Shown here: one piece after another, positions 30,865 to 51,792 of the stretch
Layout: each line of letters opens with the position of its first letter
How positions within the stretch are numbered: position 1 is the first letter of the stretch
Program-made: the position numbers and the translations under genes
Assembly (NCBI RefSeq): GCF_040436345.1
Contig: NC_133223.1
Span: 30,588,493 to 30,652,492 of the forward strand
Origin: Pagrus major
Taxonomy: Eukaryota > Chordata > Actinopteri > Spariformes > Sparidae
Length of the DNA: 64,000 nt
Reading direction: 5' to 3'
Notes under the pieces: generated by a model
The model's database searches: none
What the model was told of the DNA's origin: nothing
The model's input: only the letters and a program-made list of their open reading frames with translations

Positions 30865-32915
30865 TGTACGGAAGCCCTGAGGGGCAAGTGAGGACTTTCT
30901 GGTGAGTCAAAAGTGATCTAAATTATTTTCACTCCTGTGACTGGAGAAGAAGAAAAAAAAGCTTTGCCACAATAATCTCTCCAAGTCCCGCCGTTTTTTC
31001 ATCTGTAAAAAAAAAATCACTTTTTTTTTCCTGGGGATTTTTTGTCCTTGTTTGAAACCAAATGCATTTTTTTTTTTTTTTTTTTGGTATTTCATGTGTG
31101 AAACCGAGTAAAAGGAGAAAAGTTTTGGCAGGAAATTTCTTTTTCCCTGGAGAATTTTTTTTCATGTGATAAAACATGTTTTTCCTCGATATTTGAGAAA
31201 CCAAATAGATTTTTTTTTTTTTGTGGGAGAATTTTTTTTCATGCTTGAATTTTCTTCTTTCATGTGTGAAAACATGCAAAACCAAACATTTTGTGGGAGA
31301 ATTTTTTTTTCGTGTGATAAAATGCAAAAAACATACATGTATACTAATACATGTGACACCAAATGGAAACCAAACATTTTGTGGAAGAATATTTATTTTT
31401 TCAAGTCTGGAAAAAAAAATAAATAAAAAAATTCCCACGAGACCTTTTTTTCACATGTGAAACTTCTTTTTTTTTTCCCCTAGGAGAATTTTTTCATCTG
31501 ATCTGGAAATGGAAAACAAAAATTTTGTGGAAGAATTTTCTTTTTTTCAAGTCTGAAAAAAAAAAAATCCCAGGAGAATTGCGTGAAAAAAAAATTTATT
31601 CACTAGAATTTTTTTTTCACCATGTGTGAAACAAAGCGAAAATAACTTTGGTGGGAGAATTTTTTTCATAAACGAAAAAGTTTTTTTTTCCCCCTCCAGA
31701 GAAGTCTCTTCTTTCATGTGTGAAAACCAAAAACTTTGTGGGAGAATTTTTATTTTTTCACGTCTGAAACTTTTTTTTCCCCCAGAAGAACTTTTTTTTT
31801 GTGGGTGAAAACATGCAAAATAATCTTTCCACCAATTTTCCAATTTTTCTACATTTATGAAACCAAATGAAAAAAAAAAAGTTTTGGCAGTATAAATATG
31901 TGAAAAAACTTTTTTTCTCAGGTGAAATTTTCGTTCTATTTTTTTTCCATGTGTGAAAACATGCAAAACATTTTTTTCCAGAATTGTTCTCCCTGATACG
32001 TGTGACACCAAATGGAAACCAAACATTTTGTGGAAGAATTTTTATTTTTTTCAAGTCTGAAAAACTTTTATTTCCAGGAGAACTTTTCAATTTTTTCATG
32101 TGTGAAAAAGAATTTTTATCCGCCGGAGAATTTTCTTCTTTCATGTGTGAAAACATGCCGAACATCCCCCACCCCCTCGTGTGAAACCAAATCGAAACCA
32201 AACATTTTGTGGAAGATTTTTTATTTTTTCAAGTCTGAAAAACATCACACATGAAACATGAAACAAAAATCTCCTTGGGTGGAAAATAATTCCCTTTCAC
32301 ACGTGAATCACAGACGTTAAAAAATAAATATTCTCACAGCAATTTTTTCAAGTCTCAAAGCTTTTTTATTTTTACCCCAGGAGAATTTTTTTTTTTTTCA
32401 TGTATGAAAACATACAAGAACTTTTTCTATATTTATGAAACCAAATGAAGAAAAAAAAAGTTTTGCCAGGAGATTTTTTTTGTGTGTGTTAAATTGATTT
32501 TTTCTCTCCCAGTATTGTGTGAAAACATTTTATTTTTTTTCAGGATAAGTTTTTTGTCCGATGTTTTGGTGAAACGAAAAAAGTGGTAGGATTTTTTCTC
32601 ACAGCAGACAGGAGACCTTTTTCATGTGTGAAGTTTTTTTATACTTTTTTTTCTATGTGTGTGAAACCAAATGGAAAAAAAAAAGTTTTGGCAGCAGATG
32701 TTTTTTGTGTTAAATGGATTTGTGTTTCCACAGCAGAATATTTTTTCTGTGTCAAAACATGTGAAAACAAAGTTTTTCTTCTGTGTTTGAAACCAAGTGA
32801 AGTTCTGGCAGGAGAATTTAAGGCTCATTTAAACACGAGAAAAAATTATTTAGATCAGAAATAATTTAGATAAAAAAGAAAAACATCCTCACTTGCCCCT
32901 CAGGGCTTCCGTACA
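30865..32915. mobile_element. 2.05-kb element with perfect 30-bp terminal inverted repeats around a T-rich tandem array
   Basis: The 30 bases at 30865-30894 (core GGAAGCCCTGAGGGGCAAGT) are the exact reverse complement of 32886-32915. One base further in or out the match stops on both sides. Between them lies a degenerate AT-rich tandem array of poly-T runs, CATGTGTGAAAACAT and ACCAAATGGAAACCAAA blocks, and no transposase-like ORF. It looks like a non-autonomous DNA transposon whose interior has become a satellite. Flanking pieces CTGGTATCAGA and CAGTATCGGCAGATAC look like two halves of one older repeat, which would make this an insertion; I could not identify a clear target duplication or superfamily. 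Confidence 0.75.
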
Positions 32916-33695
32916 GGTCGGTTCTCAGTATCGGCAGATACACAAGTTCAAGAACTGGGACGGGAAAACGGTGTCAGAACATCTGTGGTTAAAATTAAAC
33001 ACGTTGGAAAGATGAATTAACAAGAATTCTCTCATCAGAAGTTGTTTTTTGCTTTGTCATTGTGGCAGAAATGCACATTTTATACTGTACTTTCTGTTTA
33101 CTGCAATATGTAAAAGTACAAGCACTTGCTAGTTGTATGGGAATGTGGCAGCATGTGTGTTAATCTGTGTACGATGTATTCCAGTCCGATCTCTGTGAGC
33201 TTACATACAGTAGCATCTTTGCACTAAGCTGACGGCTGTAACTCGTTCTGCTGAATGTAACTTCAGATCATTCCATGTTTGCTCCTCGCTGTCTGTTGTG
33301 CTGTTTAAAAACCCGACGAGGGCGAAGAAGATGAACTTTTTTTAAAAGGTTTGTAGCAGGTGTTCAGCCAAGGTAACATGAAATATTGTTAATTATCTGC
33401 CTGTTAATTGGTGTGCATTGGTGTCACTGTGCTGTTTGTCCTGTTAACCAAAGATGGAGAGCAGTTTGTCAGCAGGTGGCAGCAGAGTGTAAAAAAACAG
33501 TCTGTTCTGCAGTAAAAGACTCAAAAACAAGACATGAAACACTCCATCAGATATTTTCTACAACCTTTAATGAGCTTTTTCAGTTTGCTTTTGTGATGCT
33601 TACATATTAGCCTGCAGTTGATCAGAATACAATACAGATTATGTTTCTTTTTTTTTTTTTTTAGTCATTTCAGATGCAATCAGAATGCTCATACA

Positions 33696-33992
33696 TTAAA
33701 AAAATATAAAATGCAAAATAAACAAACATCTCATGAACATTTCGTTGTGCTTGTGGCTGCTGGTTTGACTCCAACCTACAGTTTCCTTCAGTCTCACACG
33801 ACAAACAGGAATGTTGGCTGACACCAGTCGCCTGATGTCACTGCTGCTGCTGCTCCGCGTCTCGACGGTGACGGCCTGAATGTCGCTCAGACTGGTAGCT
33901 GCTGAGGATAACAGTACAATAGGTGTACAAAATAACAAGATCAGCGGCGCAGCATCAGTCATGTTCAAGTGACAGACGGACAATGCCGGCAA
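33696..33992 (-). CDS. Speculative small ORF with a signal-peptide-like N-terminus (98 codons)
   Basis: This minus-strand ORF encodes a hydrophobic segment (APLILLFCTPIVLLSSAATS, from about residue 14) followed by a polar serine- and arginine-containing stretch (VETRSSSSSDIRRLVSAN). Codons in the middle part favour G or C at the third position, unlike the AT-rich surroundings, which hints at coding use. A perfect CRE palindrome TGACGTCA lies at 34018-34025, about 25 bp upstream of the first ATG; a second ATG lies 10 codons in. The last part of the ORF runs into T-rich DNA and reads like noncoding sequence. I do not recognise a family, and it could equally be chance or part of an exon of an unknown transcript. 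Confidence 0.18.
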   Translation of the reverse strand: MPALSVCHLNMTDAAPLILLFCTPIVLLSSAATSLSDIQAVTVETRSSSSSDIRRLVSANIPVCRVRLKETVGWSQTSSHKHNEMFMRCLFILHFIFF

Positions 33993-34675
33993 ACGCGGCG
34001 CGTTCGAGCGAGGTCCCTGACGTCACTGCAGAACGAGTCCGTCTTCTCTCGAGGTTCAGCTGCGAGTCAAGTTTTAAAATCTTGTTTTTACAACAGGAAC
34101 AGGAAAAAGAAGCTAAACCTGTATCTGAGAAACTTCCTGTTTCAAGTGACATCACTTCAGCCTGGATCGAGATTATTTCGAGACGCCGACACCTGAAAGA
34201 AACCGAGATGAAGCAAGATTCAAGCTTATTTCGTTACAGATACACCTCCCGGCTGTTTCTGCAGCAAGCGCGAGTAGAATCTGCCGACTGGCCGAGGTGA
34301 AAATCTTCCAGTCTTGAAGTATGACAGCATACAGATGAGAGCATGGCCGTGGCTGGAGACGCCCAGCTCCGACACAAAGGCCATTGTTTTGTACCAGCTG
34401 CTGACGACAACAAACAAACACACAGTGTGGTCCGATTCTGTTTTGGCCCCTCGGAACAAGAAGAGGAATGTTTCACTGGAGGTTTGAGAGCGATCAGAAT
34501 CTGCACTTTAAGGAGGTGAGGTCGTTTCAATGGAGGCAAATCCTGTGAATCAATAGCACCTCGTCACACAGCGGTTCTCTAAGCTTCTGCTCTTTATACA
34601 CTGAAATCATTATTTACACTTTCATCACCTAAAAATCCTCTCATGTCTACGTATCTTAACTCCCAACATCACAAC

Positions 34676-35735
34676 TTAAAGGAATCGTTCAACATTTTGG
34701 GAAGTATCTACCAAAGATGAACTATTCCTTTGCGCTTCCTACAATCCTAACGCCATCAAAGTATTTAAAGGAGCAGTTTGCACAAAAATGAAAATTCAGT
34801 CATTATCTCCTCATGCCGAAGAAAAGTCAGGTGAAGCTTCGTAGTTCACAACATTTCTGGAGCTTCACAGCAAAACAGCGCTGCAGCGTTCTCCTAAACA
34901 GCTGAAGTAGCTCGGGAAAGCAAAAACAAAATGGCTCCATACAGCTTGTCAGGTGTAGTCCAAGTTTCAAGAAGCTCTGAGATCCCAAATTGATTTGAAA
35001 AGACTTTATTTACACTCGTTTTGAAGCCGAAATCATCGCTGTTGCCGCTAAGCTAAAAGCGTTACACACCCTGTCAGGAGGGACAGCACAAACTAAGATG
35101 CACCGACATTTGTTTTATTTATTTTTGGACGGAAATCCACCGGTGAGAAGTGTTCACCACACACCGACAGCACGGAACGAGTCAACGGAGAAGGTTGGAT
35201 TAACATGACCAGCGATTAGCCACAGTCGTAGATCAATATGACATCCAGGAAAAGACACTGGAACCATATTTATTTATTAGCACTGTTGCAGGAATATTAA
35301 AAGATGTAGCGTTGGCGTCTACAGAGGCACTCGTTGCTGCGAATTCAGCGATTGTTCTGTTTTAGCTCGTAAACCCACCTGAGAGAGTGCACGCTAACAC
35401 TTTTAGCTTAGCAGCTACAGTGAAGATTTCGGCTCATAAAAGAGTAAATAACATCTTTTCAAATCAATTTGGGACCTCGGGGCTTCTGGAGACTTGGATT
35501 TACACCGGACGACTTGTAAGGAGCCATTTCGGTCCCGCTTCAGTTGTTCATGAGAATCTTGCAACGCTGTTTTGCTGTGAAGCTTCAGAAGTGTTTTGTG
35601 GACTACATAACTCCACCCACCTCTCCATCCACATTGTGCTGAGTCAGTAATGACTAAATCTTTATTTTTTTGGGTGAACTGTTGCTTCAAAAGAACATTT
35701 TACATCATTTCCAAAATGTCAAACTATCCCTTTAA
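34676..35735. mobile_element. Nested inverted-repeat elements
   Basis: An outer element has ends TTAAAGGAATCGTTCAACAT (34678) and CAAACTATCCCTTTAA (35735). Inside lies a second element with arms 34768-35000 and 35420-35690 sharing GAAGCTTC, ACAGCAAAACAGCG, AAATGGCTCC and CCAAATTGATTTGAAAAGA in inverted sense. The plus-strand ORF at 35387-35650 is part of an arm, not a gene. Confidence 0.7.
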
Positions 35736-35899
35736 ACGCTTCTTTTCTCGCCTGACACATCCCAAACTCCATCAAAGACTTTAATCGTCTTCCTCCTTCT
35801 GACTCAACCATCTGACTCACTTCCACGTTCGCTTTACTTCCCAGCACCACCTTAGATCCTCTTTCCTTTCATCCACTTGATCCTCTGCGGTCAAACATC

Positions 35900-37201
35900 T
35901 CCATTTATTTCTCATTAACAGCATCGTCTTGTTTTAAATAAACACCTTAATCATCTGAAGTCTCCCGACGTAATCACAACACTTCCTTATAAGACACGTG
36001 AGCACATTATTTACATAAAAATATAAAGTATGAGTCCAGCACATAAATAATAATAATAATAATAATAATAATGATAGGCCTCTAACATTAAGAATACACA
36101 ACACAGTGAGCGGAGAGTGAGCAGCATGCCCTGAGATGAAAACAACAGGAATAAATCACTTCAGGCGCCCGGACCCGACAGAACGAGAGTAGCTTTATAA
36201 AGACGGCACACTGAATGGCTTTGGTGAACCTCTCAGACTTTTATAAATACTTCTGTACGTGTGCTTATGAAGTAAGAAGTGCTAGAAGTGCTGCCAGCTA
36301 ACAAAGAGGAACCAACAGCTCGCTGGGGTGAGGACATCATTTTGAGTAAGAGCGGGTGTGGCGGGGGAACGGTGGCGTGACTCACCAAGCGTCTGAGCCG
36401 TTACAGTTTGAAGTTTCTATCTCAAAATGACACGAATATGAAGATTTGTTGCAGTTTAAGCCGATAAACGTGATAATAACCTGAACACAAACAGCCTCTC
36501 AGTTCTTTGGAGGGGGAATGAATTTAATCTAAAACCCTGAGCTAGTTTTAAACACTTGTGCTACTGCAGACGTGGAGAAAATGAAAGTTTGACTCGAGGG
36601 AAACATAAAGAGGAATGTAACGAAGCTTCCCGTCATCCTTCTGGCTGTTTTTCAGCTTGAACGTGAGTTACAGCAACGACGCAGGTAGAACGAGATGGAG
36701 CTGTGACACAGACGGCACAATGCAAATAAGGATGTTATCACACTTCCTCATTACAGAGAAACTCAGTTCTGCTGAAGCACAAGTGCAACTCGACACTAAG
36801 AACACTTCTGATTTTTAAGGCAGAGCGTCGTTAACTTTAAGGTCTTGTGAGAAAATTAAGAGACGTGTTGCATAGATTTCCCTACAAATACTCCACTAGC
36901 CTTCATCATCACAGGAACTTTTTAGAGATTTTAACAATCAATCGTATTAAATACTTCAGGTTAAACACGCTGCATTAATCGCGACATACTGTACAATTTT
37001 CACACTTTTTTAACAGCGATGATCAGAAACAGATCTCAGAATATTTAGCTGGTTATCTTTGGTCTGAGTGGTCGATCTTCTGCAGATTAGTGGAATATAA
37101 ACATCATAAGTACTTTGAGTGGTGGGCAGCAGTCAGCTGGTACTCTGGAGGCTTAAAAGACTTTAAAAGCTCCCCTCTCTCCCCTTTGAGACTTGACTTT
37201 C
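35900..37201 (-). other. Probable stk17b 3' UTR
   Basis: Follows the stk17b stop; largely unique sequence with an AAT microsatellite and a minus-strand AATAAA at 35904-35909. Extent is inferred. Confidence 0.35.
36045..36074. repeat. (AAT)n microsatellite in probable stk17b 3' UTR
   Basis: About nine AAT copies ending in ATGATAGG, about 1.1 kb past the stk17b stop codon. Confidence 0.9.
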
Positions 37202-47001
<9,800 letters not shown>

Positions 47002-47466
47002 CGTCCTCTCTCCCCTTCAGGCTTCAAGTCCAGCTGGATACCCACACGCTAACGAAAACGAGAGACGACCGAGCGCACTAAAGCTACGAGGCTAGCTAAC
47101 GTGACATGTTAGTGTTAGCTGTGTTAGCTGCCCATGCTAACTCCGGCTAGCTCAACTGAGTTAGCTCAACGGTCAATGTCGCGGCTTCAGAAAAGTGAAT
47201 TAAACCCGAGTTTTTCCTCAACTCGAGTGACGAGAAGCGGTCCGTGTTTAAAAATCTACCTCTACGGGTGCCTCCAGCCGGGTAAACTATCCAGACGAGT
47301 GGGCGGTAAGTGTCCTAATAAGTCGGTCCGGAGAGTTTTCGATCATCTTTACATCCTCTCGGTTTGACACTTTGTCGACGCGTCACCGCCCGGCGCATGC
47401 GCACTGCGGCTGTGTTTGAATAAAGCGAGGCTGGAGCTACTGGAAGGGAGAGTTTGTACAGGTGAG
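47002..47466 (-). promoter_or_regulatory. stk17b 5' UTR / promoter with perfect NRF1 palindrome
   Basis: CpG-containing DNA lies directly upstream of the stk17b ATG at 47001. A perfect GCGCATGCGC palindrome at 47393-47402 is the NRF1 consensus, about 390 bp upstream of the start codon. The region ends where the 29/31-bp minisatellite begins. On the plus strand CAG|GTGAGT at 47459-47467 is a consensus splice donor and might belong to a divergent noncoding transcript; that is speculation. Confidence 0.45.
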
Positions 47467-49222
47467 TCACCTGGAGGCTCTGTGACAGCAGGACAACACC
47501 TGGAGGCTCTGTGTGACAGCAAGAAAACACCTGGAGGCTCTGTGTGACAGCAAGAAAACACCTGGAGGCTCTGTGATAGCAGGACAACACCTGGAGGCTG
47601 TGTGTGACAGCAGGACAACACCTGGAGGCTGTGTGTGACAGCAGGACAACACCTGGAGGCTGTGTGTGACAGCAGGACAACACCTGGAGGCTCTGTGTTA
47701 CAGCAGGACAGCAAGAAGACACCTGGAGGCTCTGTGACAGCAAGAAAACACCTGGAGGCTCTGTGTTACAGCAGGACAACACCTGGAGGCTGTGTGTGAC
47801 AGCAAGAAAACACCTGGAGGCTCTGTGTTACAGCAGGACAACACCTGGAGGCTCTGTGTTACAGCAGGACAGCAAGAAGACACCTGGAGGCTCTGTGACA
47901 GCAAGAAAACACCTGGAGGCTCTGTGATAGCAAGAAAACACCTGGAGGCTCTGTGTTACAGCAGGACAACACCTGGAGGCTCTGTGTTACAGCAAGAAAA
48001 CACTTGGAGGCTCTGTGATAGCAGGACAACACCTGGAGGCTCTGTGTTACAGCAGGACAACACCTGGAGGCTCTGTGACAGCAGGACAACACCTGGAGGC
48101 TGTGTGTGACAGCAAGAAAACACCTGGAGGCTCTGTGATAGCAGGACAACACCTGGAGGCTCTGTGACAGCAAGAAAACACCTGGAGGCTCTGTGACAGC
48201 AGGACAACACCTGGAGGCTCTGTGACAGCAAGAAAACACCTGGAGGCTCTGTGTTACAGCAAGAAGACACCTGGAGGCTCTGTGTTACAGCAAGAAGACA
48301 CCTGGAGGCTCTGTGTTACAGCAAGAAGACACCTGGAGGCTCTGTGTTACAGCAAGAAGACACCTGGAGGCCCTGTGTTACAGCAAGAAAACACCTGGAG
48401 GCTCTGTGTTACAGCAAGAAAACACCTGGAGGCTCTGTGTTACAGCAAGAAAACACCTGGAGGCTCTGTGACAGCAGGACAACACCTGGAGGCTCTGTGA
48501 CAGCAAGAAAACACCTGGAGGCTGTGTGTGACAGCAAGAAAACACCTGGAGGCTGTGTGTTACAGCAGGACAACACCTGGAGGCTGTGTGATAGCAGGAC
48601 AACACCTGGAGGCTCTGTGTTACAGCAGGACAACACCTGGAGGCTCTGTGTTACAGCAGGACAACACCTGGAGGCTCTGTGACAGCAGGACAACACCTGG
48701 AGGCTCTGTGTTACAGCAGCACAACACCTGGAGGCTCTGTGACAGCAAGAAAACACCTGGAGGCTCTGTGACAGCAGGACAACACCTGGAGGCTCTGTGT
48801 TACAGCAGGACAACACCTGGAGGCTCTGTGACAGCAAGAAAACACCTGGAGGCTCTGTGATAGCAGGACAACACCTGGAGGCTGTGTGTGACAGCAGGAC
48901 AACACCTGGAGGCTCTGTGATAGCAAGAAAACACCTGGAGGCTCTGTGTTACAGCAGGACAACACCTGGAGGCTCTGTGTTACAGCAGGACAACACCTGG
49001 AGGCTCTGTGTCAGCAGCACAACACCTGGAGGCTCTGTGTTACAGCAGGACAACACCTGGAGGCTCGGTGACAGCAAGAAAACACCTGGAGGCCCTGTGT
49101 TACAGCAGGACAACACCTGGAGGCTGTGTGTGACAGCAGGACAACACCTGGAGGCTCTGTGACAGCAGGACAACACCTGGAGGCTCTGTGTTACAGCAGG
49201 ACAGCAAGAAGACACCTGGAGG
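47467..49222. repeat. Minisatellite of 29/31-bp units upstream of stk17b
   Basis: Between 55 and 60 tandem copies of a unit built from ACACCTGGAGGCTCTGTG, then TTACAG or ACAG/ATAG, then CAAGAAA or CAGGAC. Units are 29 or 31 bp depending on a TT insertion. Near-identity between copies indicates recent expansion or homogenisation. Every unit carries CACCTG, an E-box of the ZEB/SNAI type. The array starts 465 bp upstream of the stk17b start codon. Long open frames on both strands are by-products of the repeat. Confidence 0.95.
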
Positions 49223-49404
49223 AGGCTGTTTACACCGACAACAGAAAGTGTGGGAAGGCTTTCATCAGCTGGTTTATCAACATAAGTTCACCCCACACAG
49301 CTCCCCAGATCTGGAGCAACACATGTATCAAGTTTAAATTGATTATCTATATGTTATTGTGATTTTGTTGAGAGGATGGAAGCCCATACCTGCCAGTTAA
49401 AGAG

Positions 49405-49775
49405 GAAAAGTCATAAATGTGAGATAGAAAGTCGAAGTTATGAGAGAAAAGCCACAATAATGACATATAAATTCAAAATTATGAGAAAGAAAATCGAAGT
49501 GATCAATAAAAGAATCATTCTGGGATAGAAAGTAGATATTATGTAATTTAAAAAAGTCATTTCTGAGATAAAAAGTGGAAATTATGACAAAAAAGTCACA
49601 ATTATAGGGTAAAAAGTCAAAATAATGAGCAAAATAATAATTTTGAGATATAAAAAAATGAAATTATAGAAGAGAAAGTCAAAATTATGTGAAAGAAAGT
49701 TGCAATTATGAATAAAATGTCTGAATTATGAGAAAAAAAAGTCATAGTTATGGGATAGAAAGTCGTAATTATAAA
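49405..49775. repeat. AT-rich degenerate tandem repeat
   Basis: Repeats of about 20-35 bp with the core AAAGTC(A/G)AAATTATGAG, varied by GAGATAAAAAGT. Located in the stk17b-hecw2 spacer. Confidence 0.8.
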
Positions 49776-51419
49776 ACAAAATGACTTACTTTACGTCCCA
49801 TGCTTCTTTACTTCCTATTTTATAATCTTGGCATTGTTTCTCATATTTTTTGATGTTTCACTTAGTATGTTGTTATCATAGTTTAATATGTTTTATGTAT
49901 TTATATTTTTGTCATTTCTAACATTTAATCTAGTTTTTATTTTCCTGGCAGAAATGAGCTTCCATATAAATCAGTCTGCTGTGCACAGGTACATTTATTA
50001 TCATCTGCACAGTAGTAATGTATAAGGGATAGTTTTACAATTAGATTTTTTAAAGTATATTTTTCCCATATTGTCTTTAATGTTTCTACTTATTTAGAGA
50101 CACTAATTTTCTTTCCCTTTTTTGACATTTGGCTGGAAAAGGTTAATAATGTGTCTTAATGAACTGTGTTTTATAAAACACTATAAAGATAATACATTTT
50201 GATATTTACTCATACGGCAAAACATAAATAAGGCTCATGTGTCATTAATCCAAATTTTCCATTTGTTCTCTTTTATTACAATCATCGGGGTGAAATGGAG
50301 ACACACATACAGGAGCTTTGCATAGAGTGGAATTCTGAAAACCGGAGCCGGGTCCTGTCAGAAATGTACGAGGAAAGACGAGAGGTGCGACTGTCTTCAT
50401 CTGGATGTGAAGCGAGTGGTCAATCTTACCAGTGATCTGCAGCAGAAAAGCCTCGATATATGAAAAACTGACAGAGTGAGTGTTTACCCTAACGTGAAGC
50501 GTTGTTGTTGTTGTTGTTGTTGTCGTTGCCCATGCCACAAAATCTGCCCGTCAAGCAAACATGAGGTGATGTTCTGGAGTGGGATGTGTTTGTTAGACTG
50601 AAATAGAGAGAGCAGGCCTAATGGTTGACTTTGCAAGCCCCAAACCTTTGGTACATTCGGTGCAAAATATATATTTATACACACAACAGGACAGACATAC
50701 ATATACATTTATATACAAAGAGACAAACAGGACCGCACACATGGTACACGTACATGTGCTCTCACGTTTCACAAAATCAAAACAGCCCTATTGATTCACC
50801 ACTGACTCATGAGCAATGAACCATAACCATCGACCTATTACTAAGATAGGCAGACACGCACATGTGAAAGTAACAACGTTTTTTTTGAAACATGCTGCCG
50901 AGATACTCGCCGTTACACTGTCATAGAGAAATCAAACTACTGCATTCGCACCGTGTCCATTCCCAGAGCTAAAAACTAAGTGGCTAGAGCACCTATTCCC
51001 TACACCCTGTTCCCATGAGCTTCACACTCAAGGTATGACAGTGCCAGGTAAGCATAAGGCCGCATGCCTCAAGTGACACAACTTAACCAGCTCCCTCACC
51101 CCTTTTTTCTCAATGGATAGCGATATCCTCATGCAAAAAAAGCTAGTAAGGACAGTGTGTTGCACTATTTCAGCATGCAATATCGAGCTATAACACAACG
51201 CCATCTAGGGGTCTCTGCTCCCAGCACAGCTCACAGAGCTGACCGGGAAAGATCCCGCATGCAGTATTGGACTGGGAGGGGGGGGGCTGGGATACGAAAG
51301 TCTGCCTCCACATGTTGATCACATGTGGGGCTCTCTAGCTCTATTCCAGCCCCTGTGGTCTAGCTCCAACAGGACTCTGTACAGTAGGTGTAATCTTGCA
51401 TGCACCCCATAGAAAACGA

Positions 51420-51449
51420 GTATGTTTGTGTGTCTGTGTGTGTGCGTGT

Positions 51450-51483
<34 letters not shown>

Positions 51484-51505
51484 CTGTGTGTGTGTGAGTG
51501 TGAGT
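51420..51505. repeat. Imperfect (TG)n microsatellite
   Basis: TG repeats interrupted by TCTG and TGAG. Confidence 0.9.
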
Positions 51506-51649
51506 GGTTTGGGTCGTGCACTTAAGAGTTAATGTTTTTAATCACATGCTTTCAAGACAAAACTATTGTCCTGCATGGACGTGTACGCCAAAAAGTTTCT
51601 AAAGTACGATATCCAGACAGCCTTACAGGCCGGTGCTGCTTCCTGATCG

Positions 51650-51700
<51 letters not shown>
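51650..51700. repeat. (CAT)n microsatellite
   Basis: About 16 perfect CAT triplets; the poly-Ile and poly-Asp frames across it are artefacts. Confidence 0.95.
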
Positions 51701-51792
51701 CACCTCCTCAGGTCATTCAGAAAAGGAGACAATCACTGCTTCTTTGCTTTCAGCACACCTTACTGCCCCCTTGTGGTGATATCTAGTTTGGG

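Noticed and set aside
47467-49222. Regular repeats resembling a CRISPR array
   Set aside because: No unique spacers, units are contiguous, no cas genes, and the context is a vertebrate genome.
47315-49362. Long overlapping ORFs on both strands (up to about 155 codons)
   Set aside because: They are translations of the 29/31-bp minisatellite; no start context, no homology, and open in several frames at once.
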